A DNA stretch of 64,000 nucleotides from Caprimulgus europaeus (lineage: Eukaryota; Chordata; Aves; Caprimulgiformes; Caprimulgidae), in contig OU015528.1 of assembly GCA_907165065.1 (NCBI GenBank), positions 76,675,474 to 76,739,473 on the forward strand. The letters are read 5' to 3'. Shown here in pieces: positions 35,455 to 48,090 of this stretch; positions within the stretch are counted from its first letter, which is position 1; each line of letters begins with the position of its first letter. The notes under the pieces were generated by a model that had not been told where the DNA came from, ran no database searches, and worked only from the letters and a program-made list of their open reading frames with translations. Both the position numbers and the translations under genes were made by a program.

Positions 35455-36052
35455 AATCATAGAATGGTTTGTATTGGAAGAAACCTTTAAAGTGCATCTA
35501 GTCCAACCCCACTGCAGTGAGCAGGAACATCTTCAACTAGATAGGTTGCTCAGAGCCCCATCCAACCTGACCTTGAATATTTCCAGAGATAAGGCTTCTA
35601 CCACCTCTCTGGGCAAACTGCCAGTATCACCACCCACATAGTAAAAAATTTCTTCTTTACATCTAGTCTAAATCTACCCTCTTTTAGTTTAAACCATTAC
35701 CCTTTGTCCTATCACAATGGGCCCTGCTAAAAGGTTAGTCTCTATCTTTCTTAGATGCCCCCTTTAAGTGTTGAAAAGCTGCAATAAGATCTCCCTGGAG
35801 CCTTCTCTTCTCCAGCCTGAACAACCCCTACTCTCTCAGTCTTTCCTCTTAGCAGAGGTGTTCCATCCCTCTGATCTTTTTTGTGGCCCTTCTCTGAACC
35901 TGCACCAACAGATCTAAGTCTTTCTTGTGCTGAGGACTCCAGAGCTGGATGCAGCACTGCTGGGGGGCCTCACCAGGGTGGAGTACAGTGGCAGAATCAC
36001 CTCTGTTGACCTGCTGGCCACGTTTCTGGGGATGCAACCCAGTATATGTTTG
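35455..36052 (-). mobile_element. CR1 LINE, 5'-truncated, about 600 bp
   Basis: The plus strand begins AAATCATAGAATGGTTTG, then TCTAGTCCAACCCCACTGCAGTGAGCAGG, and continues through the ORF2 C-terminal region (CTGGAGCCTTCTCTTCTCCAGCCTGAACAACCCC) to CTGGCCACGTTTC. Minus-strand frames 35751-35957 and 35849-36037 keep CR1 words (ESSAQER, QVQRRATKKIRGMEHL) but are broken by frameshifts. Similarity fades near 36050. It is inactive. Confidence 0.93.
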
Positions 36053-37774
36053 CCATGAGGAATGGCCAGCTGGGTGCTGAAGGGTCTTTTACTCTGTAGT
36101 TTTCAGCCCAACCCTATGACACGTGCTGGAAATGACTGTATCTGAATAAGACACCTGCCTCATGGATGGACAAGTAGCTATGATACATTGGCCTGGCTGT
36201 AATTACTAGCCAACATACTTCATCTACTGGTCTAAATTCTTATTCTCCCACATGCTTCTCTAACTTCATTTGATTTAAATACATTAAAGCCCATCCTTAC
36301 TGACATCATTAATGACCTACATATAATCAACTGTGTAGGAGATCAAGTGGAAGAATCAGTGTTTATATTTAGATGTTATTGTTTAAAGCAAAGCCAGATC
36401 ATTAGATCAGTAAACAGTACTTTAGCTAGAAGCTTGGTCAGATGATAAGCACATAGTTTATTGTTAGATAGTACTTTATTATACTTTCAAAGACAAACTA
36501 GATTAACTGGGTGAAATGATCATTTTCCACTAGTAATTAAAGTGATGCAATATCTTTGGAGCTGAACAGTGATGAATTTTGAAGGAAAATGGATTAGAAT
36601 TTCAACATAGGACTAGATCCAGACTTTTATGGGAAGACTCATTTTCGTATTGTTCACATGGAACTTCACAGCTTACTTCAAAAGGCTGCTAATCCAAACC
36701 CAATGTCTGTTTAAATGATCATTATTTGAAAACAATATTTAGCTTGGGTTAAATAAAAGTGTAGCTCTTTTAACTTAGCACAAATCATGACAAATCCACT
36801 GAAGTCAATAGTCAGATTACAGTGCCAAGGCCTGGATCTTTCAGAGGGTTAAAAAAGGCAAAAGTAAGACAGGAAAGTAAACAAGATTTCCAGAGATTCT
36901 TGATTAGATGTTCAGTGGATTCATATCTCTCCCTACTGCCTACACATGAATAAGGACCCAGAGCAGGATCTCAGCCTCCCACTCTGAGTTTCTGATGAAA
37001 GTAGATACTGACGTAAATCTTTGGGGCTGAGCCAACTTGTGAGGTCTGGCTTTTGGTTCAGAACCAAAATTGATAAAACTTTCTCTTCTGGATTTACTTT
37101 CCATAGGGTTTTGTCAGAGCAAAACAAATTAAGAGCCTTCTAGGTTGTCTCTGGGCTGATGTTAAACTCAAGTCAAAATCTGACTTTTTTCTTTATGTAT
37201 TTCTGTACTTTACCTCCTGACCTACCTCTGTATGGCAGGAAACCCAGAGTATCAGAGAATTTGGGATATTCTGCCACAGAAAACACATCTACTGCATCAC
37301 TTGGGCTATTCACTGACTCCAGCTGCCTTTGAAGCATTTATTGAAAAAAATAGGAAATTTGTACCTTGGTTTCTTGTTTATGGTTTGTCAAGCTATGAAT
37401 TAAAGTCCCAAAGTTATGCATAAGTCACTGATGTGTTAATTTGGTTAAAGCAAGAGGTGAGCAGCTCATCTTTGTGACTGACAGATACAGTATTAGCATC
37501 TGTGTCTTCCTTGCTTGGCTTCTCTCTCAGTTGTAATTGCATCTAAAATCCATATACGAAGAGAGTCAGAGTCACTCGTCAGAGTTGCTCTTTCCTGGAG
37601 AAATGGTGGCAATAGCTTTTTGCTTTCAATTTTCATTTAAAAAAATAAATTAGGTTTTTATTCTTGTGCTGGTCTGTTGCTGGTGACAGACAGCAAGCAA
37701 ATTTAGTAATATACTATTTCTCATGTGTCAGCAATTTCTTATTTAGTTCAATATGTTGAGATTCACTATTGCAG
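36053..37774. other. Unique noncoding DNA
   Basis: No gene is recognised. ORFs at 36933-37127 and 37232-37423 have no domain. Confidence 0.5.
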
Positions 37775-37876
37775 GATCTGGAACAATTTCCCACTGTCTC
37801 TGGTAGACAATTTGCTGATCTTCTGAAGGATCCCATCTCGAATCCAAATTTTGCAGCTTTGCCCTTTCAAGTGAAT
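37775..37876 (+). CDS. Weak candidate internal exon, 34 codons
   Basis: The segment is preceded by TTCACTATTGCAG (acceptor AG at 37773-37774) and followed directly by GTGAGT, a consensus donor, at 37877. It is 102 bp long, a multiple of three, and open in the frame that begins DLEQFPTVSGRQFADLLKDP and ends PFQVN. The polypyrimidine tract before the acceptor is weak. I do not recognise the protein, and a 34-codon open block between AG and GT is expected by chance many times in 64 kb. The protein-like composition, exact phase 0/0 and strong donor are the only reasons to list it. Confidence 0.2.
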
Positions 37877-40050
37877 GTGAGTTTAATACATAGTTCTACA
37901 CAGTTCATCCATCTTTTGTCCACGAATGCATGCATGCATGAGGATATCTTCCAGTGCAAATGAACTCCCCAATCTCACATCACTACCATTGAATCTACTG
38001 GAAAGATAAGGCTGATTTCAGCAGAACTCAGAGACCCATCCAGGGACCAACATGGGGTTCATGCTGTTTATCTGCCATTGATAAGAATTTATCTGTCATC
38101 TTCTGCATCTAAAATAATTCTGAATATATTTCAGATTAATTCCTAGTGTTTATAATTCATATAAATGTCTGTTGAAGATATGCTGGAGATACAGTAAGGT
38201 GTATATTGCAGAGCATAAAAACACAGGTTTCTAAGTTGAAAACAGGAAAACACCTTTTTTGTTGTTTTGTTGTATTTTTTCAATCAAGGGTGTCAAACAT
38301 CTAGATTTTCTTCCATAACATTTTTATTTGTGTTTTTGCAGCAACTCTGATGTGTCTATTTATAACTGAGGAGAGCATTCACATATACATAGACATTCTG
38401 AATTCTACTACTCTAAAAAATACAACTTTTCCTCTTTTCTAGTACTAATCTTAAAAGTATTCAGGAAAACATGAGATAGCTATCAGTAACTTCCTTAAGC
38501 ACAGAACTGTCATCCTCACCCATTTAACTGGCTAAGGAATTAATCTCACATCATTGTGAGTTTGAGAGAGTTTTTAAGAAGGTAAATGCCTTTTTTTTTT
38601 TTTTTTTTTTCCATTTTTCCCCTTTTTAATAGCAAATACTATCAGGAATGTTTGAAAACTTTTAGAATTCCCATCCAAGTTAATCCTTTTAAACCTAGCT
38701 ATGCTTATTAGCTTTCTTTGAACAGATAAGGCTTAAACAGATGTGTCATTTGAAGAACTGAAGTCAATTTAATAGCAAAAAAGGATACAAAATAGTGGCT
38801 ACAGAAGGTGAAATGTGGCATTTGATGAAATAGTGGTGATACATTTTTAAATCTCTTCTAAAACTATATTGTTGAAATGACAGAAATTACTAGTGAGCTG
38901 TTATGGTTTTAGGAATTATAGGCATCAACCTATTTAGTGGTGCTAAGAAGCAGCTTGAATCCCTGGCTGTCTCTCTCAAGTCATTTCTGATGGCATGGCA
39001 GCTTCGGCAGTTAGCTGTATGTGCAGACAAGAAGTGCCTTGAATTCATCAGGCACTGGGTTGAAATGTAAAGATAGGAAACCTCTTTATCCATCTTTAGG
39101 AGTAGAAGGAAATTCTTAAATCATCTGAATTAAAAGGGCAATTTTAATTGAGTTCTCATCTGTATCTCATTGTGTATCCCCCTGGACTGTGGCAGTTGAG
39201 AAACACAACATCATCTCATTTGGATTGTCCTATTGTTCCAGCAGATGTATCTGCTGTGGCTAGGCAGGATGGTTTAATGGGGATGCGTATAGCAAGTGTC
39301 TATAGAGTTGAAAGAGATATCAATAGACATGTCTGCAGCATATGTGAACAGAAGAAGTTTACAGTAAGGGCACATTGTGCTGCATCACCAAGGAAGAGTC
39401 AAAGGAAATTTTTTCCACTTTGTCATATAAAGCTTACCTTGGAAGGTTATTTACAGATAATATTCCAAACAGGAGTTTCTGAGTTTCAGAGACATCTCTA
39501 AAAGCACGCTCTGGGAATTTGAAGCAGAGGCAGTTTTGGAAACAGGAAGTGTAGAGAGAGCTGGAGAGGGAGTTACTGGCTGAACAACTTTTGTTTTCTG
39601 CCTAGGGCTTAGCAGACACTTGGAGCCTGACTCCCTAATTCAGAAGCCCACTCACCTTGGAAGAGACCTCAATGGGTGCAAGGATGTATCTCTACTTTGG
39701 GGTCCTACAGCAGTGCTGCAGTAGGATAAAGAAGCTTTACTGTAAACATAAAATAAGTCCTTTGGGGTCACCTTCCCAGCAATAATAAATTATCATAACT
39801 GTCTTAAAATCTCAATGCCTCCTGAAGGTGCCATAATCAAACCAACAAGCTTTTTGTGTAATTCTCCAGCATTACTGTAGCTGAGTAAAATTCATCAAAA
39901 CCTGAAGTTTCAAATAGTCCTCTTTTGAAAGTCATCCCAGAGGTAACCGAGGGGTTGGGGAAGGGTTAACACCTTTGCCCAGGCTGGACACTGTCCTGTG
40001 AGGATCAGTCCAACAGATGAGGTAATAGGGTTTTGCTGAGGCAGAGGAAA
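37877..40050. other. Unique noncoding DNA
   Basis: No gene is recognised. A 26-base T run lies at 38591-38616. The ORFs at 38890-39093 (-) and 39148-39501 (+, 117 codons) have no domain, and the latter is within chance expectation for a window this size. Confidence 0.5.
38591..38616 (+). repeat. T26 homopolymer
   Basis: An uninterrupted run of 26 T, the longest homopolymer in the window, is followed by CCATTTTTCCCCTTTTT. It could be the reverse complement of an old poly(A), but no retrocopy is visible next to it. Confidence 0.95.
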
Positions 40051-40054
40051 GGGA

Positions 40055-40330
40055 TGGCTTAACGAGAGATGAACATGAGCTGGAGCCAAATTTAAATTAA
40101 TTAACTTCAGCTAGACTGAAATTCTATTGTGAAAAGTCAATGGCTGAAGCTAGTGAGCAAACTTGGAAACACCAGGCTGGGAAGGGAGTAAAATAATTAG
40201 CGTGGATCTCACAGCGACGCTGATAACAAAGCTTTCAACAGCTCCCAACTAATGGTACACTGTGATTTGCCAGAGCTGCTTCTGGGCACATTACTGAGTG
40301 GCCAGGGTTGCTGAGCTCTGAGTGTTAATA
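40055..40330. promoter_or_regulatory. Candidate conserved noncoding element
   Basis: A repeat-free block with AAATTAATTAAC (about 40094), AAAATAATTAGCG (about 40190), AGCTTTCAACAGCTCC and several CAG-rich E-box-like words. No ORF is supported. It resembles a developmental enhancer in texture only. Confidence 0.25.
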
Positions 40331-42866
40331 CATACCTATCTTTGTAAATTCAGCTTGAGAACTGGGGTGATTTTTGTTTTGTACATATCTCCAGCTCCTG
40401 GAATAAATTTATTACAAGATCATTGCAGCTGCTTCTTAGCTTTTCTATTTTTCTACATTTTTTGAGGAGAGGGAGCGCAAGGGAGAAGTCTAAATGTACA
40501 CAAAATGCTTCAGACATAAGGATGATCCTGTCATTCATTCATTTATTTTGCTTTTTTTTTTTTTTTTAAGCCAAGCTCCTGATTTTGAGTGCATGAAATT
40601 CACAACACTGTCGTGTAACAAAAGCTAACTTGGAATAAGCAAGCTCTTCATGACTGAATCTTTTAATATTAATGCTTTTGTTCATTTTCAGTAAGTAAAT
40701 CCTGAGCCAGATCCTCAGCTATTGCCAAGAGAGGAAGCACCACCAAAAATAAGGTTCACAGAAGTCAGTCATACTGCTCTAATATGTGCCCTTTGACTAT
40801 CTTGCTCCGTAGCAGGAGTTTTTATTTTTTACTTTTTTTTTTTATCAATTAAATGTGCAGGTGCAATTCATTTCCTCTAATTTAATTCATTAAAAAGTTT
40901 GTGTGTTTTGGTCCCCCAGGTAGTCAATGCAGAGAGCCCCATCCCTTCAAAGACCTTTAAGGTCTCTGGAGATACTCCTTTCTCATCAATTTTTGCAGAG
41001 GTAGCCTGAACGATTGACTTTGAAATATTTGGGCTTAATGGAAATAGTGAAAAAAATCCTAAGAAAAGTAGGTAAAAGAAAGAAAACTGCAAATTTGAAT
41101 GGTCTCTGGTCTTTGATCCTAATTCAACAAAGTGATCTAAATTCAATACATGAAGTGTTGAGTGTGTGCAAACATGCTTTGCTGAGCAGAAGTGGGCCAA
41201 AGGCATGGATGTCTAACTGCTGAGCCAGGCTTCCAGTCACCATTTTTGGTAGTCGAAGTACTATTTTTACCATGAAGATCAGTTTTGAAGTCTGTAAAAA
41301 AAATATAAGCTGAAGAGGTGACTTGTGCTCAGGGAGGTGACTGTTGGTGAAGGACTGCCAACGTCTGCATGCCAGCAGTGCTGATGGGGTGACACGGGTT
41401 ACAGCAAGCTCAGGTTGTAACACAGACTCACTAACATGGACTAGCACTCTTTGTGTGTGCCTACACTCTTTTTTAATAGACTAAACACATATGTCTCTTT
41501 AGCCACTTAGAAAAAGATGTTCTGAGACTGCTGTAGTCACAAATAGGGTGACTAAATTGTTTTAACGTAATATGACAATCTGTTCACAAATCCTCATGTG
41601 TTTACAAAACATATCTTTGCTGCCTAATACGTTTATTTTAACACTTTATTCAGGCTTAAATGCCATTTTCACATGCTAGGTTTGTTTGGATTTTGCATAA
41701 GGTTGTACCACTTATTCAGGAATGTCTGACAATAATGCAGCATTGGGAAAGAGTTCAACTTTTGTTTGGGTTGAATCACGTTCAACTTCTGTTATTCACC
41801 ATTTAAGGCCTGAGTCATCAAATAACAAAACACACGCGTTAGGACTGTTTAGTTTCTTTCTGCTCTCAGCCAGAACAGGTGACCCTCTCTTTAGCATGGC
41901 CACAGGCAACAGAAGTCTCATCTGGACAGAGTGGGGCAGAGGTTAAGTGATTTCTAGTATAAGCAAGTACTTTGCCATAATGCAGTTTCATTCACTTAGG
42001 AACAGATACCGGCAACTTTCCAGTTCAATGTAGAGGTTAGGAATGTAGCTGGATTCCTCCCCAGTTCTGTACTGGTATTTGTTGATATGGTCTGCAGATT
42101 CACTTTTTTCCACTGATTTCAGTAGGTGAGGGAATCCTGTTCCATCTAGGTGAACAATTACTTGGCATCAGTTTTGTTCATTCTTTCCTAAGGTCATTTC
42201 AGCCCATGCGATACCTGTGGTCCATATCATTTACCATGCAAGTGCTCCAGCCACCATGAATATCAGAGGGTACCAGATGGCATCTCTTCAACCACAAACA
42301 TGATCATTCTTCCACACTATACAAGAGACTTTCATATAGAAGCAAATCAGATCCAGAGTTTTTCCTTCTCAGTGTGCTCAATGACCAGCATATCTAAATG
42401 ATACCAAAATTGTGGAATGAAGATCATGTGACATTTTGTTTCTTTGATATAATAAACTTCTATAGAAAGGTTAAGCTAGCTTGTGCTGGAGAATGACCAC
42501 CAACAGTATGTCTGGATTCATGAGCTTTTTTAAAGATCAAAGTGGTCATGTCTCTTCAAGAACCTCTCCCAAGGACAGAATTGATTTTTGGCCTCATTCA
42601 GACTTTGCATTAGTTTTACTCCTACAATTTTAGAGTAAGCAATAAGAAAGTTGAATACAGAATTTACATGTTCCAATTTCCATATTGAAATATTTGATCA
42701 TTGGTGAAGCAGAAGAAAGAAGGCAAACTATTGAATTTCTGATATGACTTTTCCTCTTATTATCCTTTCCCCATATTATGATTTTCTCATTTGTCCACTG
42801 TGCTAAGTAGAATGAACACTTAATAATTTATTTATTTTCATGGGAAAGTCTACTAACATGTCATGT
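40331..42866. other. Unique noncoding DNA
   Basis: No gene is recognised. ORFs at 40350-40538, 40877-41447 (several, both strands) and 41722-41946 have no domain. T runs lie at 40552-40567 and about 40833-40843. Confidence 0.5.
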
Positions 42867-42990
42867 TGTCCTGGTTCTGCTACGATAGAGTTAATTTTCT
42901 TCTCATGTCTTTGTCAAGAGAGAATAATAAGTGATATGAGTCAGAAGGAAATAATTTCTAGTCCATATCACTTTCTCTGCCATGGGTAAT
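42867..42990 (+). mobile_element. Probable fragment of an avian ERVL-type LTR
   Basis: It starts with TGTCCTGGTTCTGCTACGAT, then AGAGTTAATTTTCTTCTC, which closely resembles the 5' start of an LTR common in bird genomes (TGTCCTGGTTT, then GGGATAGAGTTAATTTTCTTCC). A further piece, GAGAATAATAAGTGATATGAG, fits the continuation of the same LTR after an internal deletion. No second LTR, primer-binding site or coding region is visible, so this is a truncated solo-LTR relic. It was recognised from memory only. Confidence 0.45.
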
Positions 42991-45900
42991 TTATATCATA
43001 GTTGATATGGTATATATCAAATATAAAACTTAATATATCTGTTGTTGTGGATCATTGAGTTTATCTTTGATGCCATCCACTGGTGAGGATTTAGCCTTCC
43101 CTTCATCTTGTTTTTCTACCAGGTTATTGTTATAAACTCCAAACCTACAGCCTACATAAAGAACCCAACAATTTCAGGACATGACATTTTTTTGGCATTT
43201 AAGCTGAGAAAGTTGTGAAGGAATTTCATTGTAGTTTTATTTTTTTTCAGATTTCACCTAACCCAATTCAACCTGCCCATCATTCATGTTAACATGGGTT
43301 CAGTACAACAAAGCAGCAGTAGACCACACCACATATGCCACAGTGTATTATTCTTTCTAATCAAAGGGTTTGCTTTGGTTTCCAAAGTGTGGGAAACCTG
43401 ACACAAGATGCCCATTGCAGATAGGGAAGAATCCTCCACTCTTCAGCGTAGTGTAATAATAACAACAACAATAACTTTGATTTTGTTTCAAGACTTCTCA
43501 CTTGGGATCTTACAGAGGTTCTAATATCCCGCCATGCCAGCATATTATTTTTGGATTGAATGACTGGATGAGCTTGATTTACATCTTATCTCTCTCCATA
43601 GCCCATAATGTGTTTTTAAATCATGTCTAAACAATTTGCCACAAAAGCAAAATTGCAGGCAGGCGGTGGGAAGTATCTTGAATAAGTTGAGCATCAAAGG
43701 AGAGAAACCTCAGAGGACGAAGAGGGGTTTATTTGCAGCTGGCTGAGTCATGTTTCATGTGGGGTATGGTCCCTTGCTAATAATAAGCAAACTGCTAAAA
43801 TTCCACACTTTATTAACTTGTTCAGTAAGTTAGTACGTCCTGTGCAGACATGTTTGCTGGTAACTTCTTTTCTTTAAGAACATTTCCCCTGATAGCCTTT
43901 CAGATAACACTAGAAAATAGCTTTTTTCCTACACTTCTCCTGCCTTATGTCACATAGCCAAACCTCTGAAGATGCTTCCATTGTTGTGCTGTGATATAGC
44001 CTGCATGATGTTTGTGCTGTGAATCTTCAGCAAAGTGTCTTAAAAGAAAAATGCTAATCACATCAAGATGACTACCATTAATATATATATATATATATAT
44101 TAGTGGTGCTAGTGCAGATTGTTGCATGGGACTGTTTCTGGATGAAAAAATTGGAATTTGGGGAAAAAAAACAATTTTAAGCAAAGATTTTATTTTCATT
44201 GGAAAATTCAAATTTTATTTGCTTTTATTATGGAATATTTTGTTTTGATGTGGATTATTATTATTATTTAATTTTAATAGATTATCTTTCTCAGGTGTTG
44301 GTTTTTTTAACAAAGAGGAAAGAAAAGGAGAACAGTGTTAGAGAATGATTTATGCTAAATGAGTTTGGGGTCTTAGTTTTCGGGTACACTGTTTCAGTCT
44401 TTGAGATAGTTCTCACTAAACTCTCGAATACATGGGCACATGGAATTACTAGTTACACTTGGCAAAAACTGATTGACTCTTTAGCTAATCAAGCAAACAC
44501 TTACCAGGATAGAGGACAATGGCTGACTAGGGTTGTATATGACACAATCATGGCCATTCAACTGTAAAGGTCAAAAAATTGGTAGCATCTGCCCTGAAAA
44601 TACTGTAATAATATGAATGAAATATTTTACTCATAAGATTTAGGGATGGGGAGGAAAGAGGCTTATGGGAAACACTACACCTTAAAATGCTACCTCAGGT
44701 ATGGGTCTACAGCAGTTAGGAACACGTGCTGCTATCATTCAAAGGATGCATTTTAAAGAATTGGTGCACAAAGATACATGCCCCTTAGCACAGAGGGTTT
44801 ATCCCATTTATATGAAAACATGTTAATTTTGAATGAGTGAGGGCTGATGGGACTGACTCATGTTGGTGATGGTGGAAGACAGGTCAGTGTGTCGCTTGTG
44901 CTGTGACAAGAACAGACCCATGAATTTTGCAGCTGTTCAGACACATGAATAACTCAAGCATTTAGGTCAGCTATGGCTCATGAAAACAGATGTGCAGCCA
45001 GAACAGGGCATGAAATGGTCGACTGGGACTTACCTGCTGTGATTGTGCCAGCACAACAGGACCAACAAAGCCACCTCTTCTTCTGCCTTCTGGCTTCCAT
45101 TGCTCCAAGGAATCTCTTGGCACAGCAGAGTCCCACAAAATATGTTTTGTGTTGCACTCTAGAAACAACTATCTTTGTTAAGTAGTGCTTGTGTTAAACA
45201 GTGACATATTTTAAACAATAATATTATGACTCCTAAGAGACCACAGTGTCTTAAGTACACTGCCTGTGAGAGTGTACTTTATCTTAACACAGGTCATTGT
45301 TCTACTTAGATATCTGAATATAATTTAAAGTTTCAGGGGGAAAAAATGCAAGACCTGATGAAGGACAGAAGGAAAACAGAAAGAAAGATAGATTTGAACT
45401 TGTGATCAAAAGGAGAGATCCCCTCCAAGCTGTCCACCTTACTCTTAAAATAACCTGTAGTCTTGTATTTAGTACATTGTAGTAGGGATAGAGGAGATGA
45501 AAGCTCCTGTATGAATCAGACGGAAAAATCATTTGACCTTTGGCCTTCTCCATCCAGTGCAGTTTTCTTACCTTCTGGATCCTGGTGTTTTTAGGAACTG
45601 GAGTGCAGGAGTACTGAAGGATGATCTTCATTTTGATTAAAAATCCCATCCTTGCTAAAGAAAACATTCCTTCCATGATCCACATTTGCAAGCTGTGGTG
45701 TTTCCAAATGTTAATGTTTTCTGTTTAAAAAAAAGAAAATAATCTGAAAAGTCTTTATCTGTTTTATTTAATCCCAAAAGTGTATGGGAGAAACCAACAA
45801 GCAAACCAACCAACTAACCAAAAAAACACTTCCCATTTGGACAATAGGAAGCTCAAGACTCTTTTAAGCAGACCTCATGTATTTCTTCACTGGCTGTTGG

Positions 45901-48017
45901 GACTTCTCACACTGGAACTTCTTACCCCAGAGGACATACAGCATCTCCTGAGATGCCACACTGCCTTTCGGTAGTGGACCTGAGGACCCAGGTCTGCTAA
46001 AAGGCCTGGATTTGTCCTTAATTGTAGTAACATTAGTACTTCTCCTACGAGGGTCAGCACTAGAGGGCAATACAGCCACACACTTAGCCACACACCACTG
46101 ATTTTCAGTGGATGGTATTTGCTCCAATGACATGAAAAAAGGGAGGGTGGAGATGAGTTGTCAAAACCATGAGTCAGAGAGTAAACTGGTCGCACCTTAA
46201 CCACACTGAAAATGTCAGTCCTCTGCCATGCAGCAATTTACCTTATCAGACCACTATCAGAAATTAACACTGGGCAAAGCTGCAAGATAAATATCATTAA
46301 TTCCATTGTTAGAGATAGATGATATAATACAGAGAAGTTTCACAATTATCTTGGAAATTAATAACTTCTATTGCACATATACTATATGCAACTTGTAAAT
46401 CCAGCTTTATTCTCATTAATTAAAAAAAAAAAAAAAGTTTCAAGACTAACCTAAAGGGTTAAAGTCCAGTTGGATAAACAGCAGCAAAAAAATCCCCTTC
46501 AGACAAATAAGTAAAACCGATGTTACTAATGCCAGTCTCTGCTCAGGGTGCCATTCTGAACTCGGCCTTGCCCTCTACTTTACTGAAACTCTATACATAA
46601 AAATGAAGAGATGGCTGATACAGGACAGGCTAAAAAGTTCAGTCTATTGGGACCAGGATTCATTTCAACCCATCAGTGTTAATTATGCCATTAAGTGGTG
46701 ACATAATTACAGAGCCAAGATCCTCAGGGACTCAGGTCGAGCTGGATCCCATTTGCTGGCCTTCCTGCAGAAGAATGCCAACTCCACTTCAAGCCAAGCA
46801 ATGGGTTTGCAAAGACAATGGTTAAGTCTATGACATACTGAACATGAACTTCTTCCCTGGGAATCTCTGACTATCTCCACTATTAGACTGATTTTAAAGC
46901 TCAAGGAACACTGAAAAGAGAGAGTTGAAGTAAATGCTGCCCAGACTGTGCTATGCATAACACTGTTTTTTCCTGTATCCAGTACAGTAATTCTCATTTC
47001 TTCTATCGTTACCACACTACCTTTCACAGAAAATAAATCCACCACACTGCACGCTAGTGAATTGCCCTTGTCTGGTTGTATTTTGGTACTGTTATTGGCT
47101 GCTTGATTTAGCACGCACAAATCCCTGTATTCATATAGACATCGAGAATGGAAATTTTACACCATGACAGGGTCCATCTGAGTATTTTCACATAGCCTTA
47201 TACTCATGGGTTCACGGTGACCCAAAACTATATAAGTATTCATTAGTAAAACAATGGGGATTGAGACCTGCAGAAATGTGGATTTTTGATATCTTTTCCA
47301 TGTTCACACAGTAGAACAGTGACAGGTTTGCTGGTTGTTAGACTGCATCTTTGTAACCAAGGTGGGATTGGTACCTGGACGTGTTCACTTTTGAACCTGG
47401 CATCAAGTGCATCAGTATATCCTACATACATAGAGAAAACATGAAGTAACCCTACACTGTAATTTAGGTAACTTGGCCACTCAAATTATTTATTTTATAG
47501 TGCAGTGCTTTTGCAGCTCCCTGCTGGCTTTATGTCCCCTGCAGCATTGCTTCAGCACAAATCTATATAGTGATTTCAAGTTAACAGAACTCATCAAGGC
47601 GAAAAAGGCCATGAGTAAAAAGATGCGGCGGAAGAATAGTCATACTGAAACCCTACAGTTTAAAGGACTCATTATTACTGAAGGAAAGTAGAGAAAATAT
47701 TGTCAGTATGGAAAAAGCTTGAGAGACATCTCAAGGCAGATCACTGCTTAGAATGGTATGCAGTGGTGAGTCTTTTAAACATCTGCAGATCAGTCTATAA
47801 CTTTTGGAGCAACAAACTACCAATAGACAAATTTACGTTACAAGTTAGGTGGTTACTTTTGGACAAGGCTGACTAAACACCGACATATGCTATCACAAAG
47901 TGGTGGATTTTTTTTTTAACACACATTCTGAGAGATATGTTCCATAAGATGGAAATCCTGATTTAGTCAAGCAAGCTGTGACACCTCTTGCACAGGTAGC
48001 TGAATGAAATATAAGGG
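42991..48017. other. Unique noncoding DNA
   Basis: No gene is recognised in about 5 kb. This stretch holds the two longest ORFs in the window, both on the minus strand: 46707-47120 (137 codons) and 45302-45691 (129 codons). Neither has a domain I recognise. A few ORFs this long are expected by chance across six frames of a 64-kb AT-rich window. Other ORFs here are shorter. Simple repeats are listed separately. Confidence 0.5.
44080..44101. repeat. (AT)n microsatellite
   Basis: About 11 AT units in a row, flanked by TTA on each side. Self-complementary and short. Confidence 0.9.
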
Positions 48018-48090
48018 CCTGCTTTGTACAGAAGGTCAGACCAGCTGATCCAATAGTCCATTCAGAGCTTAAAGTCTCTGGGAGCCTATA
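48018..48090 (+). mobile_element. Old CR1-type 3' tail fragment
   Basis: TTTGTACAGAAGGTCAGACC, then AGCTGATCCAATAGTCC and GAGCTTAAAGTCTCTGGG, follows the order of an older CR1 3' end (GTCAGACTAGATGATCTAATGGTCCCTTCTGGCCTTAAA). The terminal octamers are eroded. It is more diverged than the other CR1s here, so probably an older subfamily. Confidence 0.6.

Noticed and set aside
39148..39501. 117-codon plus-strand ORF as a gene
   Set aside because: No domain, no promoter or splice context, and the length is within chance expectation for a 64-kb AT-rich window.
47255..47430. TGTTCACACAGTAGAACAGTGACAG as a further MIR-like SINE in minus orientation
   Set aside because: It shares only the CACACAG word and rough spacing with MIR, and the flanks do not follow the consensus order.
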